DNA of 64,000 nucleotides from Crocinitomicaceae bacterium (GTDB taxonomy: Bacteria > Bacteroidota > Bacteroidia > Flavobacteriales_D > Crocinitomicaceae). The stretch spans positions 1-64,000 of the forward strand of contig JAQWFQ010000026.1 of assembly GCA_029238665.1 (NCBI GenBank), read 5' to 3'. Under the pieces are notes generated by a model. It was not told the origin of the DNA, made no database searches, and saw only the letters and a program-made list of their open reading frames with translations. Positions 34,285 through 43,700 of the stretch are shown piece after piece (the first letter of the stretch is position 1; each line of letters opens with the position of its first letter). The position numbers and the translations under genes were made by a program.

Positions 34285-34539
34285 ATGAGAAAAGACATAC
34301 ACCCAGACAATTATAGATTAGTTGTATTTAAAGACATGACGAACGATTATTCATTCGTTTGCCCATCATGTGCAGAGTCAAGTGAAACGGTACAATGGGA
34401 AGATGGAAATGAGTATCCATTAATTAAATTAGATATCTCTCACAAATCACATCCATTTTTTACTGGAATTGTTCAGTTCGTGGATACTGCGGGTCGTATT
34501 GATAAATTTAACACGCGTTACGGTAAACGTAAGAAGTAG
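34285..34539 (+). CDS. rpmE2: Ribosomal protein bL31 type B, 84 aa
   Basis: Component of the large ribosomal subunit bridging to the small subunit head. MRKDIHPDNYRLVVFKDM is the type B opening, and SHPFFTGIVQFVDTAGRIDK followed by FNTRYGKRKK the standard end. A single CPSC pair near residues 31-34 remains, while the second zinc pair of type A proteins is absent. It has its own promoter and a terminator at 34562. Confidence 0.97.
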   Translation: MRKDIHPDNYRLVVFKDMTNDYSFVCPSCAESSETVQWEDGNEYPLIKLDISHKSHPFFTGIVQFVDTAGRIDKFNTRYGKRKK

Positions 34540-34561
34540 TTTAACCTACATAAGAATATTG

Positions 34562-34592
34562 AACCTCTCGTTAGCTCGGGAGGTTTTTTTTT
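34562..34592 (+). terminator. rpmE2 terminator
   Basis: AACCTC-T-CG, loop TTAG, a stem with one bulge, and GGGAGGTT running into nine T residues. Confidence 0.8.
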
Positions 34593-34624
34593 GGTTCAAT
34601 GTTTGTTGCAATGGAGTCAAGAAT

Positions 34625-34632
34625 TATCTTTA
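34625..34632 (+). promoter_or_regulatory. TATCTTTA box four bases before a GTG start
   Basis: TATCTTTA, then TATC, then GTG 34637: same geometry as at 22962 and 40338. Confidence 0.6.
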
Positions 34633-34636
34633 TATC

Positions 34637-36754
34637 GTGAAATTTATTTGTAGTCGTTTCCTTTTCCTTGTGTTCTTGTTTTTTATGAGTTATTCAGCTC
34701 GTGCAACAAGAATAAAGTCAGGGTATGAAGCCTTGTTGATTAAGAATTATTTTAAGAGTCAGCAGAAGTTTAAAAAAGCATTTAAATACAACCCTTCTTC
34801 AGCAGCATTTGGATTGGCTACAATTTATGCAAGAAACGATAATCCTTTTTATAATATTGATTCAGCATACCGCTATGTTCTACTGTCTGAGACTTCTTTT
34901 TCGCTCGCTTCAGATAAGAAAAAACTGAAGTGGGCTAAATACGGTTGGTCAAAAAATGGAATTGACTCCTTGAAAGTGGTGGTGAGTTCTCAGTTTTATT
35001 CAGTAGCAAAAAAGAAACATTCCGTTTCGGCATACACTGCGTTTATTCTCAAGCATCCTTGGTCAATAGAATTGAGTGTGGCAACAGATACACGCGATTC
35101 TATTGCTTTTGTTCAGACTGTAAACATGAACAATTCAGCTTCTTATGATGCGTTTATGCAGAAGTATCCAGCAAGTAGGTATGCAGCATTAGCAAAGAAT
35201 AAGTTTTATGATTCACAATATACTGAACATACAAAAGGGGACTCCCTTGAACTTTACCTGAGCTTTTTGGATTTATTTCCAGAAAATCCAAGGGGTATAG
35301 ATGCAGAAAAACATGTGTTTGAATTAATGACTCAGCCAAACGATATAGCGTCTTATGCACGTTTTTCAGTTAATTATCCAAACTCTCATTTAAATGAACT
35401 CGGTTGGAAACAGTTTTATCAGGTGTACCTGTCCGATTACTCGAAAGCACGTAAGTTCGATTTTTTGAAAAAATTTCCAAAGGCTAAAAATCGTAAATTC
35501 ATTCAAGAGGACTTTGAATTAACGGATTCAACTTTCTTGCCATGCTTCAATAATGGACAGTATGGCTTCTTCAATCGTTTTGGAGATACGCTTATTGCTG
35601 CAACCTATGATTTTGTCGGTCCGTTTAATGAGGGGCTTGCAACGGTAATGAAAGGGGATTTGCAGGGAGCTATTAATAAAAGGGGGGAGCTTCAAATTCC
35701 AATTCAATACGAATACCTTGGTGCCTTTAATCAGGGCAGGGCTTTAATTGAATCTGATGGAATGTTGGGCTTGATTGACCGGAATAATAAACTGATTTTA
35801 GAGCCTGTTTATGAAGATGTAGGAGATGTTTCAGAAGGTTTTATTTATGTTCAAAAGAAAGAAAAGTACCAATATGTTGATGTGAATGGGAATTTAGTTT
35901 TTGACCTTCAGTTTGACGAGGCTTTTAATTTTAATAATGGGTGTGCAGTTGTTGAATTGAACGAAAAAAGAGGCCTTATTAATGCTGCTGGAGAATTTTT
36001 AATTACAGCTGAATATGATCAATTAAAAGCAATAGAAGATACGCTTTATATCTTTTCAAAGGGTGGTAAGAAAGGAGTGTTGAATTCTAAAGGAGAGCTT
36101 GTAGTAAGTCCTATGTATAATCAAATAGGGGGTTTTATTGATGGAGTAGCGTTGGCAACTAAGCAAGATACTTTGGTGTACATCAATAGAAAAGGAGAAC
36201 TTGTTTTGAATGGTGGGTATGAGGTGTTTCCGAATTATGTGTTAAAAGGAGAATTTAATAAGGGTGTTGCCATTGTACGTAAACAAGGTAAGTATGGACG
36301 TATTAACCTTAATGGAGATCTACTCACAGCAATTTCCTATGAAAATTTAGGGGTGGGGCAAACGTTTGTTCCATTTCAAGAAGAAGGTCAATGGGGAGTG
36401 TTAAATGCCTTAGGTGAGGTCCTGATTCGTCCTGGTTATAATTCCATTGATGTTTATGGAGGTAACTATGTGGTGGCAAGTTCTGAAAATCACATGGGAA
36501 TGTTGGACTTGTCAGGCAATGTTCTTGTTCCCTTTTCGTTTAATGCTATTGAGTGGCTAATTGGAGATTATTTAAAGGTTCAGGAAGGAAGTTATTACGC
36601 ACTGTTCAAAGGTGGAGAACAATTAACAGGGTTTGATTATAATCAGATTAATCTGGTTAAAGATGATTTTATATCTTTATTAGGAGATGATCAATTGATA
36701 TACATAACGGTTGTCAATGGTCAATGGGTAAATAAAAGGAGTACAGGTGAATAA
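34637..36754 (+). CDS. Secreted WG-repeat protein, 705 aa
   Basis: GTG 34637 is chosen as start: it opens a signal peptide ((M)KFICSRFLFLVFLFFMSYSARA) and lies four bases after a TATCTTTA promoter box, while the open frame upstream overlaps rpmE2. Residues about 30-290 are helical, with TPR-like character. From about 306 to 700 there are roughly eight WG (KWG-type) repeats of ~48 residues, e.g. YGFFNRFGDTLIAATYDFV, KGVLNSKGELVVSPMYNQI, WGVLNALGEVLIRPGYNSI. Such repeats form beta-hairpins of unknown ligand. The 3' end overlaps the TonB-like gene by 8 nt. Confidence 0.88.
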   Translation: MKFICSRFLFLVFLFFMSYSARATRIKSGYEALLIKNYFKSQQKFKKAFKYNPSSAAFGLATIYARNDNPFYNIDSAYRYVLLSETSFSLASDKKKLKWAKYGWSKNGIDSLKVVVSSQFYSVAKKKHSVSAYTAFILKHPWSIELSVATDTRDSIAFVQTVNMNNSASYDAFMQKYPASRYAALAKNKFYDSQYTEHTKGDSLELYLSFLDLFPENPRGIDAEKHVFELMTQPNDIASYARFSVNYPNSHLNELGWKQFYQVYLSDYSKARKFDFLKKFPKAKNRKFIQEDFELTDSTFLPCFNNGQYGFFNRFGDTLIAATYDFVGPFNEGLATVMKGDLQGAINKRGELQIPIQYEYLGAFNQGRALIESDGMLGLIDRNNKLILEPVYEDVGDVSEGFIYVQKKEKYQYVDVNGNLVFDLQFDEAFNFNNGCAVVELNEKRGLINAAGEFLITAEYDQLKAIEDTLYIFSKGGKKGVLNSKGELVVSPMYNQIGGFIDGVALATKQDTLVYINRKGELVLNGGYEVFPNYVLKGEFNKGVAIVRKQGKYGRINLNGDLLTAISYENLGVGQTFVPFQEEGQWGVLNALGEVLIRPGYNSIDVYGGNYVVASSENHMGMLDLSGNVLVPFSFNAIEWLIGDYLKVQEGSYYALFKGGEQLTGFDYNQINLVKDDFISLLGDDQLIYITVVNGQWVNKRSTGE

Positions 36755-37517
36755 TTTTTTAGATTTAGTGGATAAATATAAGTTTGGGTTAATTGCAACC
36801 CTTTCTGTTTACATCATTCTTTTTAGTTACCTCCAAATTTCGTCATATCAACAATCTTTTCCAATCGAACCATTTCATGAAGGATCGCATGTTGAAATTC
36901 CCGAAAATGACATTGAATTAAAACCAGAGAATATTAGAGTTCCATCAGATTATAATGCGGGTGTTAAAAGTATGGCGCGCGATGTGAATGATGAGCGTAC
37001 TCGTGCTTTAGATGGTTACAGTGAGAATAAGACTATAGCCGATGTTGAAGCGCACTACAAGGCTCTTGAGGCACAAATGTACGAGGATGCAGGTGGTAGT
37101 AAAACACGTGATGAAATTAAAAAAGAAATGGATGCCCGGAAAAAGATGGATGCCATTCAGGCAGCGAACAAAAAATTAGAACCAGCTAAAGTTGGTGGAG
37201 ATGTCGCTTATTCAGGAAATGTAATGGTTGATTGGAGTTTGGCAAAACGCTCTCCACATCAGCAAAACAATTGGTATGTTAGAAACCCCGGTTATACGTG
37301 TGGGCACGGATCTTCAGGTGTTGTTACTGTTGTCATTAAGGTGAATCGAAAAGGCAATGTTACCTCTGCGGAGTATGATGCATCACAGTCGCAGGGAGGT
37401 AATGCATGCATGATTGAGCAGGCGGTTAAATACGCAAAAAAATCTCGGTTTAGTTATTCAACGTCTGCCAGTAGGTTGCAAATAGGTCGAATATCTTACA
37501 CTTTTATATCTCAATAA
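36747..37517 (+). CDS. TonB-like energy-transducer-family membrane protein, 256 aa
   Basis: One N-terminal membrane helix (about residues 14-31), a charged periplasmic linker with an E/K/D-rich helix, and a C-terminal domain with VTVVIKVNRKGNVTSAEYDA, resembling the TonB C-terminal fold (GxVxxxxVxxSSG-type strand). The strongly reduced Pro-rich spacer and single Cys pair differ from classic TonB. It may deliver envelope force or act as a scaffold with the WG-repeat protein, with which it overlaps; that is inference. The start is GTG inside the upstream gene's end; it overlaps the next gene as TAATG. Confidence 0.7.
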   Translation: MNNFLDLVDKYKFGLIATLSVYIILFSYLQISSYQQSFPIEPFHEGSHVEIPENDIELKPENIRVPSDYNAGVKSMARDVNDERTRALDGYSENKTIADVEAHYKALEAQMYEDAGGSKTRDEIKKEMDARKKMDAIQAANKKLEPAKVGGDVAYSGNVMVDWSLAKRSPHQQNNWYVRNPGYTCGHGSSGVVTVVIKVNRKGNVTSAEYDASQSQGGNACMIEQAVKYAKKSRFSYSTSASRLQIGRISYTFISQ

Positions 37518-38410
37518 TGAGAAATTTTGTTCGCAAGTTAATCCCTGACGTTATTTTGGAACGATATAGGGCGTTTAAAAAATCAAAGCGCAATAAGGAG
37601 TTAGAATTGAAGCGTATTTCAGGTGATGTAATTTCCCTAAAAAAACTTGAAGATGATATTCGAAATTGCGGAATTACATTGGGAGATACAGTGCTTGTTC
37701 ACTCGAGCCTTTCTAAGATTGGATTTGTTGAAGGGGGAGCAGAAACCGTTGTTAATGCTTTGTTGAGTGTGATAGGAAGTCAGGGAAATCTACTGATGCC
37801 TACGTCTCCAAATTCAGGATTGCAATTGGACTATGTTAAAAAGTTGAAAGTGTTTGATGTAGCTGTAGATGAATCCAAATTAGGTGCCATTTCAGAGTGC
37901 TTTAGAACCTTGCCAAACTGCCTGAGAAGTGCGCATCCAACTGAACCAGTTTCGTGTCTTGGGCCAGATGCTGAATATTTTACAAAGGATCATTTTGGTC
38001 AACAGACACCTTATACATCGGCAAGCCCTTTTTGCCGTGTTAGTGAATGCGGAGGTAAAATAGTATACCTTGGAGTAACCTTGGATAATGCAGGGACCAA
38101 TTTACATACGTTAGAAGATGCTGTTGCAAATTTCAAGTATCCAGTCTATTTTAAGGAATCATTTCAAGTAGATGTTAAATTTCCTAATGGAGAAGTTAAA
38201 TCGATGACTACAAAAGTTCACAATCCAGAACAGTCTATCAAACGGAAGTGTGATGATTTAATTCCACTGTTTAAAGAGAATGGAATTTTGAAAGAGGGGA
38301 AAATAGGCCAGGCATCTACTTTGATTGTTGATGCAAAGTCTCTGTTGTCATTTATGATAGAGGCGTATACGAATGACGGTGTGACAATGTATACACCAAG
38401 AGGAGAGTAA
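37517..38410 (+). CDS. AAC(3)-family N-acetyltransferase-like protein, 297 aa
   Basis: Matches the aminoglycoside 3-N-acetyltransferase fold: LGDTVLVHSSLSKIGFVEGG with the catalytic-region HSSLS, LLMPTSPNSG, the HPTEPVSCLG motif and FGQQTPYTSASPFCRV. Members outside resistance plasmids often acetylate surface-sugar or spore-coat amines, so resistance should not be assumed. An N-terminal basic extension of about 40 residues precedes the domain. It is the third gene of an overlapping cluster (WG, TonB-like, this), and menB follows 36 nt later. Confidence 0.85.
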   Translation: MRNFVRKLIPDVILERYRAFKKSKRNKELELKRISGDVISLKKLEDDIRNCGITLGDTVLVHSSLSKIGFVEGGAETVVNALLSVIGSQGNLLMPTSPNSGLQLDYVKKLKVFDVAVDESKLGAISECFRTLPNCLRSAHPTEPVSCLGPDAEYFTKDHFGQQTPYTSASPFCRVSECGGKIVYLGVTLDNAGTNLHTLEDAVANFKYPVYFKESFQVDVKFPNGEVKSMTTKVHNPEQSIKRKCDDLIPLFKENGILKEGKIGQASTLIVDAKSLLSFMIEAYTNDGVTMYTPRGE

Positions 38411-38446
38411 GGCAGAATTAATTATTTTTACGTTAAACAATTTAGA

Positions 38447-39289
38447 ATGGGTATAATAAACTGGAAAACAGTAAAAGAATACGAGGACATTACATTTAAG
38501 GTAGCAGATGGTGTTGCAAGAATTGCATTTAACCGACCTGAAGTGCGGAATGCATTTCGTCCAAAAACAGTGGATGAATTACTTGACGCTCTTATTATTT
38601 GTCACGAACATGAAGAGGTTGGGGTTGTCTTAATTACAGGTGAGGGGCCTTCTCCAAAAGATGGAGGCTGGGCGTTTTGTTCTGGTGGTGATCAGCGTGT
38701 GCGTGCTAAACGTGGATATGCTGGGCTTGATGGAAAAAACAAGTTTAATATACTTGATGTGCAACGTCAAATCCGCTTTATGAATAAGGTTGTTATTGCT
38801 GTTGTTCCAGGATGGGCTGTTGGTGGAGGTCATAGCTTACATGTTGTCTGTGATTTAACTTTAGCAAGTAAAGAGCATGCAGTATTTAAGCAAACAGATG
38901 CTGATGTGGCTAGCTTTGATGGTGGTTTTGGGTCAGCGTATTTAGCGCGTCAAGTTGGGCAAAAACGTGCTCGAGAAATTTTCTTTTTAGGCTTCGATTA
39001 TTCTGCCCAAGAAGCGTATGAAATGGGGATGATAAATAAAGTTGTACCTCATGATGAATTAGAAAATACAGCATACGATTGGGCACAAGAAATTATGACG
39101 AAGAGCCCTACGGCAATCAAAATGTTGAAGTTTGGATTTAACTTAATTGATGATGGTTTAGTTGGCCAGCAAATATATGCTGGAGAAGCAACGCGTTTGG
39201 CTTACGGTACAGAAGAAGCTGAAGAGGGAAGAAATGCATTTTTAGAGAAGCGAAAAAGGGATTTCTCGAAATTCCCAAAGTTTCCGTAG
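38447..39289 (+). CDS. menB: 1,4-dihydroxy-2-naphthoyl-CoA synthase, 280 aa
   Basis: Crotonase-fold enzyme that closes the naphthoquinone ring in menaquinone synthesis, acting on o-succinylbenzoyl-CoA. MenB features are the oxyanion-hole AFCSGGDQRVR, the GWAVGGGHSLHVVCDLTLAS block, DADVASFDGGFGSAYLAR with the family's catalytic Asp, and the end FPKFP. The length and start are standard. No other men genes are nearby. It has a strong terminator shared with the convergent dehydrogenase. Confidence 0.96.
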   Translation: MGIINWKTVKEYEDITFKVADGVARIAFNRPEVRNAFRPKTVDELLDALIICHEHEEVGVVLITGEGPSPKDGGWAFCSGGDQRVRAKRGYAGLDGKNKFNILDVQRQIRFMNKVVIAVVPGWAVGGGHSLHVVCDLTLASKEHAVFKQTDADVASFDGGFGSAYLARQVGQKRAREIFFLGFDYSAQEAYEMGMINKVVPHDELENTAYDWAQEIMTKSPTAIKMLKFGFNLIDDGLVGQQIYAGEATRLAYGTEEAEEGRNAFLEKRKRDFSKFPKFP

Positions 39290-39310
39290 AGATTTGTAAA
39301 AAAAAACATA

Positions 39311-39349
39311 AAAAAAAGGACAGTTCAAATTTGAACTGTCCTTTTTTTT
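39311..39349 (+). terminator. Bidirectional terminator between menB and the 3-hydroxyacyl-CoA dehydrogenase gene
   Basis: AAAAGGACAGTTCAAA pairs with TTTGAACTGTCCTTTT, flanked by long A and T tracts. Confidence 0.92.
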
Positions 39350-39369
39350 ATTCAGATCGATTAGATCAA

Positions 39370-40260
39370 TTATTTTTTGAAATTATCTGCAACAATTAAG
39401 TCTTTTGTTCCATGATTCCACGAGTAAAACCCTTCACCAGTCTTAATTCCTTTTTTTCCAGCCATGACCATGTTTACCAATAAAGGACATGGAGCATATT
39501 TAGGATTTCCAAAGCCATCTTGAAGCACTTCCATAATTGCCAAACAAACATCTAGTCCAATGAAATCTGCCAGTTGAAGAGGTCCCATAGGGTGCGCCAT
39601 TCCAAGTTTCATAACGGTGTCAATTTCTTCAACTCCTGCAACTCCTTCGTGTAGTGTGATGATTGCCTCGTTTATCATTGGCATTAATATTCTGTTTGCA
39701 ACAAATCCAGGGTAATCATTTACCTCTACAGGAACTTTACTTAGTTTCTTCGAAGTTTCCATAATCAGGTTTGTTACTTCATCAGAAGTTGAGTATCCGC
39801 GAATAATTTCAACCAATTTCATAACAGGAACCGGGTTCATAAAATGCATTCCAATCACTTTGTCTGGACGTGTAGTTGCCGCAGCTATTTTTGTGATGGA
39901 AATAGAAGAGGTGTTTGATGCTAAAATCACATGCGAATCTGTTATTTCATCTAAATTTTTGAAGATTTTAAGTTTTAAATCAACGTTTTCAGTAGCAGCT
40001 TCAACAACTAAATCAACTCCTTTAACACCAGCGTTAACATCTGTAAATGTTGTGATGTTTGCTAGGGTTGTGTTCTTTTCTGATTCAGAAATTTTTTCTT
40101 TAGACAATTGACGGTTTAGGTTCTTAGTTATAGTTGCCATCCCTTTATCTAAAGAGGCTTGGGCTACATCAATTAATGATACCTTATATCCAAATTGTGC
40201 AAATGTATGCGCAATTCCATTACCCATTGTTCCTGCGCCAATTACTGCTACGTTTTTCAT
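39370..40260 (-). CDS. 3-hydroxybutyryl-CoA dehydrogenase family, 296 aa
   Basis: NAD(P)-dependent oxidation of 3-hydroxyacyl-CoA, in fatty-acid or butyryl-CoA metabolism. The Rossmann start is VIGAGTMGNGIAHTFAQFG (residues 6-24), followed by ASNTSSISIT, the GMHFMNPVPVMKLVEII block with catalytic His, VNDYPGFVANRILMPMINEA, and GMAHPMGPLQLADFIGLD. The length matches the short single-function Hbd type rather than FadB/FadJ. Promoter box TATCTTTG (minus strand) lies at 40303-40310. Confidence 0.95.
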   Translation of the reverse strand: MKNVAVIGAGTMGNGIAHTFAQFGYKVSLIDVAQASLDKGMATITKNLNRQLSKEKISESEKNTTLANITTFTDVNAGVKGVDLVVEAATENVDLKLKIFKNLDEITDSHVILASNTSSISITKIAAATTRPDKVIGMHFMNPVPVMKLVEIIRGYSTSDEVTNLIMETSKKLSKVPVEVNDYPGFVANRILMPMINEAIITLHEGVAGVEEIDTVMKLGMAHPMGPLQLADFIGLDVCLAIMEVLQDGFGNPKYAPCPLLVNMVMAGKKGIKTGEGFYSWNHGTKDLIVADNFKK

Positions 40261-40302
40261 TCTATTCTTTTTTGTTTGATTTCAACACTATTATAATAAT
40301 TG

Positions 40303-40310
40303 CAAAGATA
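40303..40310 (-). promoter_or_regulatory. Minus-strand TATCTTTG box for the dehydrogenase gene
   Basis: CAAAGATA on the plus strand, 42 nt before the ATG of the dehydrogenase. It lies only 27 nt from the divergent plus-strand box at 40338. Confidence 0.7.
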
Positions 40311-40337
40311 ATATTCCTATTAAAATGATTGAATACT

Positions 40338-40345
40338 TATCTTTG
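40338..40345 (+). promoter_or_regulatory. TATCTTTG box four bases before ATG 40350
   Basis: TATCTTTG, then ATCT, then ATG: leaderless geometry. Confidence 0.7.
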
Positions 40346-40349
40346 ATCT

Positions 40350-40754
40350 ATGTATTCAGCGCGTGTTCCTGTAGTTCTTTATGATGGTGAATGTGGTTTT
40401 TGTAACCGTTCTGTTGCTTTTATATTGAAAAGGGATAAGACTAAATCCATTCATTTTGCTAAACTTCAATCTGAATTCACCAAAAACCTTTTTTTTGAAA
40501 AAGGATGGGTTCAACCTGATCTCAGCACGTTTTATTTAATTGAAGAAGGTGTTCTTTTAAAGAAATCAAATGCCGCGTTAAAAGTTGTTACGTATTTTGG
40601 ATTTCCGTATTCCATACTTGGGGTATTTAAAATTGTACCTCTATTTATTCGAGATTTCATATATGATTTTATAGCAAAAAAACGCAAGAAAATTTCTACA
40701 GGTTTTTGTGTTGTTTTGACAGCTAGTGAGTCTAAGCGTTTTTTTGACCGTTGA
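40350..40754 (+). CDS. DCC-family thiol-disulfide oxidoreductase, 134 aa
   Basis: DUF393/YuxK-type protein with the name-giving motif YDGECGFCNRS at about residues 11-21, where the two Cys of C-x-x-C form the redox pair. The rest follows the family (FILKRDKTKSIHFAKLQS and a hydrophobic helix SILGVFKIVPLFIRDFIYDFI). No signal peptide is present. The substrate is unknown. Apparent leaderless promoter; single gene, convergent with the 1572-aa gene. Confidence 0.9.
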   Translation: MYSARVPVVLYDGECGFCNRSVAFILKRDKTKSIHFAKLQSEFTKNLFFEKGWVQPDLSTFYLIEEGVLLKKSNAALKVVTYFGFPYSILGVFKIVPLFIRDFIYDFIAKKRKKISTGFCVVLTASESKRFFDR

Positions 40755-40760
40755 ATTTAG

Positions 40761-40786
40761 ATCAAGCAGTAAGCTTACTGCTTGAT
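40761..40786. terminator. 26-nt perfect palindrome at convergent gene ends
   Basis: ATCAAGCAGTAAG followed by its exact complement, covering the stop codon of the minus-strand 1572-aa gene and lying 7 nt after the DCC gene. There is no T-tract, so termination efficiency is uncertain. Confidence 0.45.
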
Positions 40787-43700
40787 AATTCTAGCTGTTT
40801 TTTTATTTCCATTTTGTGTAGTTATTACTTGATAGAAACCAGGATTGTAATCCGTTCCAATTTTTATCTCTGTTTCTTGATATAGGTCAACAAATTGATG
40901 TTCGATTAATCTTCCTGTTGCATCGTAAATAGATACCAGTACAATTGATTTAGCGTCTTCAGAAGTGATGTGAAGTGTTATGGCATCGTTAAACGGGTTA
41001 GGGGATAATTTAGCATCGAAAACGACAGCTGTTTGCTGGCATGCGTGCTCTTGTTTATTGGTTGTGCTAATTGCAGAGGTGGTAGGGGTAGTTAGTGTGC
41101 AAACTGACCCATAATCACCCGTAATACCATTCGCTGTTACTTGGATGTCAACATTGTATGTTGTTCCTGTATTTATACCAACAACTTGGTCTAGGAAGAA
41201 GTTTCTAAATGGGCGATCAAAAATTAAAGTGTCTGTTCCGTTTATCATCCTAAACCTGTAGTTAGATGCACCGGGAGCTTCAAGAGCAAATATTTTATTT
41301 GACATTGAGTTTGCGGTTGTGTTACAGTAGAGAGAAGCTAGCTGTGTGTTTGGGAATGCTGTAGTGAATAGACATGTTGGCCCGTAGTCGCCTTGTACAC
41401 CTGCATTTGGAGTTACGGCTATGTCAACGCTATATGTCTTGTTGTAATCTAGGGCAACAAGGCTTAAGGGGAGCGCTCTGAATGGGCGGTCAATAAGGAG
41501 GGTGTCTATTCCTTCAATAAACCTAAACCTGTAGTTGTCTGCCCCTGGGACAGCTGTTCCTTTAATTTGCCGATTAATGTTGTAGGTTGTCATACCGCAA
41601 TAAGCTGGTCCTAGTTGAGATGTTGGGAATATCGTTTTCACTTTACAATTTGCTCCGTAGTTACCTATTAATGCACCTACTTTTACAGCAACATCAACAG
41701 TGTATGTTTTACCATAACTTAAATTTAGACCTGCGTGGTTCAGTTGAATAGACCTAAATGTACGGTCTACAATTGCGGTGTCAGTTCCTTCTATAAATCT
41801 AAACCTGTAACCGGTTGCACCTGAAACTCCAACTGCTTTAACTGTTCTAGTCAAAGACTCTGTTATTATGTTGCAGTGTGTTGCGCCCAATTGTGTAGTC
41901 GGAAATTGTGTAATCAATTGACATGATTGGCCATAATTTCCTTCTATCCCATTTAGTGTTATTGCAATATCAACATTGTATGTTTTATTGAACTCTAGGG
42001 TTAGGCCATTGTGATTTAGGTTAATTGCTCTAAAAGGGTTTTCAACAATCGCTGTATCAGTTCCTTCTATAAATCTGAATCTATAGTTAGCCGCCCCTGA
42101 AACCAATTGTGCTTTAATCTGTCTTGTCAACGATGTTGTTGTCATGCCACAGTAAGCTGTCCCTAGCTGTGTTGTTGGTATTGGTGTTGTGATGGTACAG
42201 ATTGCGCCATAGTTTCCTTGAACTCCACCAGCTGGTGTTACAGCAACATCAACGTTATAGATTTTTCCGTAAGTTATAGGTATAAGACCTAGCGGTAGTG
42301 ATCTGAAGGCACGGTCAATAATTATGGTGTCGGCACCATTTATTAATCTAAATCTATAGTTACTTGTTCCTGTAATGAGGTCGGCTTTAATAAGTGCCGT
42401 TAATCCTGTAACTGTTGAACCACAATCTGCAGCTTGTAATTGTGTTGTTGGCAAATTAGATCCGTTAGGATTATAAATCCCAACACCTAAACCAGATATT
42501 TCGGTATTGAAAGAGCCTGTAAAAGTAATGTCTCCATGAAAGGATCCTACCACAGAATTTGAGTTTGAGATGGTGTAATTGTTGGCGTTTAAAGCATTTA
42601 CATCATTAATCGTACTTGTCCCTCCAACGTTGATGACTTCGGCGTTATTTCTAGAGTTTCCTGTGGCAGATTCCCATCCAGCAACTTCATTTTCTTGATA
42701 GTAAAGCGTTACGTTGTATGTTCCTGTAGGGCTTGTATTTGTAGGGCTTACTTTAAAGGTTTTTGAGTGTAAGAAATCTGGTGAGTTTGCGGTGTTGAAT
42801 GGCAGTGCGGATATTCCATTTCTATCCACCTCAACAGTAACACAACCATAATCAAACGTTGATGTGTTTTCTAAAGACATCATTATATTTTCAGATGCGG
42901 GGTCATAGAAATGAACGGTCGTATTTGGACCTACGTTCGCAGTCATTCCGGCGTTACTATTTATGCCTGTTTGAACCCCAATAGGAGTTTGACCTATTAT
43001 CGATATGTTGTCAATCCCAATTCCGTATGACCATCCTGTTCCATCACTGTATTTAATGGAAAAAATAACATTGCTATTATTTACATACGGAGTTAGGTCA
43101 ACAGTTTGAGTTGTCCATGCAATGTTTGTTGTTATTGCCTGTACTAGAGAAGGGGCTCCATTGTTGATAGAGACATATATCTCTGCTGTTTCGGTGTTGT
43201 TTTGGTAAGTTTTTCCTTCAAAATAAGAAAGAAAAGATAAGGTGCCGCTTGTTACTCCAGTTAAGTCTATCGAAGGGAATATTAGATCCACGTTATTTTG
43301 ATTGCAGTTGCAATCATCATCATTAATCCAGGCAAAATTAGATGTGTTGGTAGCAGGAAAGGTGAGGTATGAAGAGTTGATTGGATTGCCAACTTGAAAC
43401 GGTGTGTTTAGTGATGGGTTAATTGTTGTAAAGGTCCCAAAACCGGACTCAAAATTTTGGGTTAGTAGGGTAGATGTTGTTGATAAAACAGTGGGGGCTA
43501 GATCATTGTCATTAATGATGATTTCTACAATTTGATTCGCGATAGCTGAAACAGCATTTCCTCCATTTGCATTTAATGTATATCCGAGAATTATATTTTC
43601 AGTTCCTTCTACAACGGCATCATTATACACCCAGATTTCAGCTGTGCCGGTTAATGTAGGTCCAGCTAAGGTAAATGTAGTGTTGTTTAATATGAAATCT

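Noticed and set aside
37517-38410. Aminoglycoside resistance gene
   Set aside because: The fold matches AAC(3), but the gene sits in a native-looking cluster with no mobile or resistance context, so resistance is not claimed.
40761-40786. Transcription-factor operator
   Set aside because: The palindrome lies at the ends of two convergent genes and overlaps a stop codon, so a terminator or 3'-end structure is more likely.
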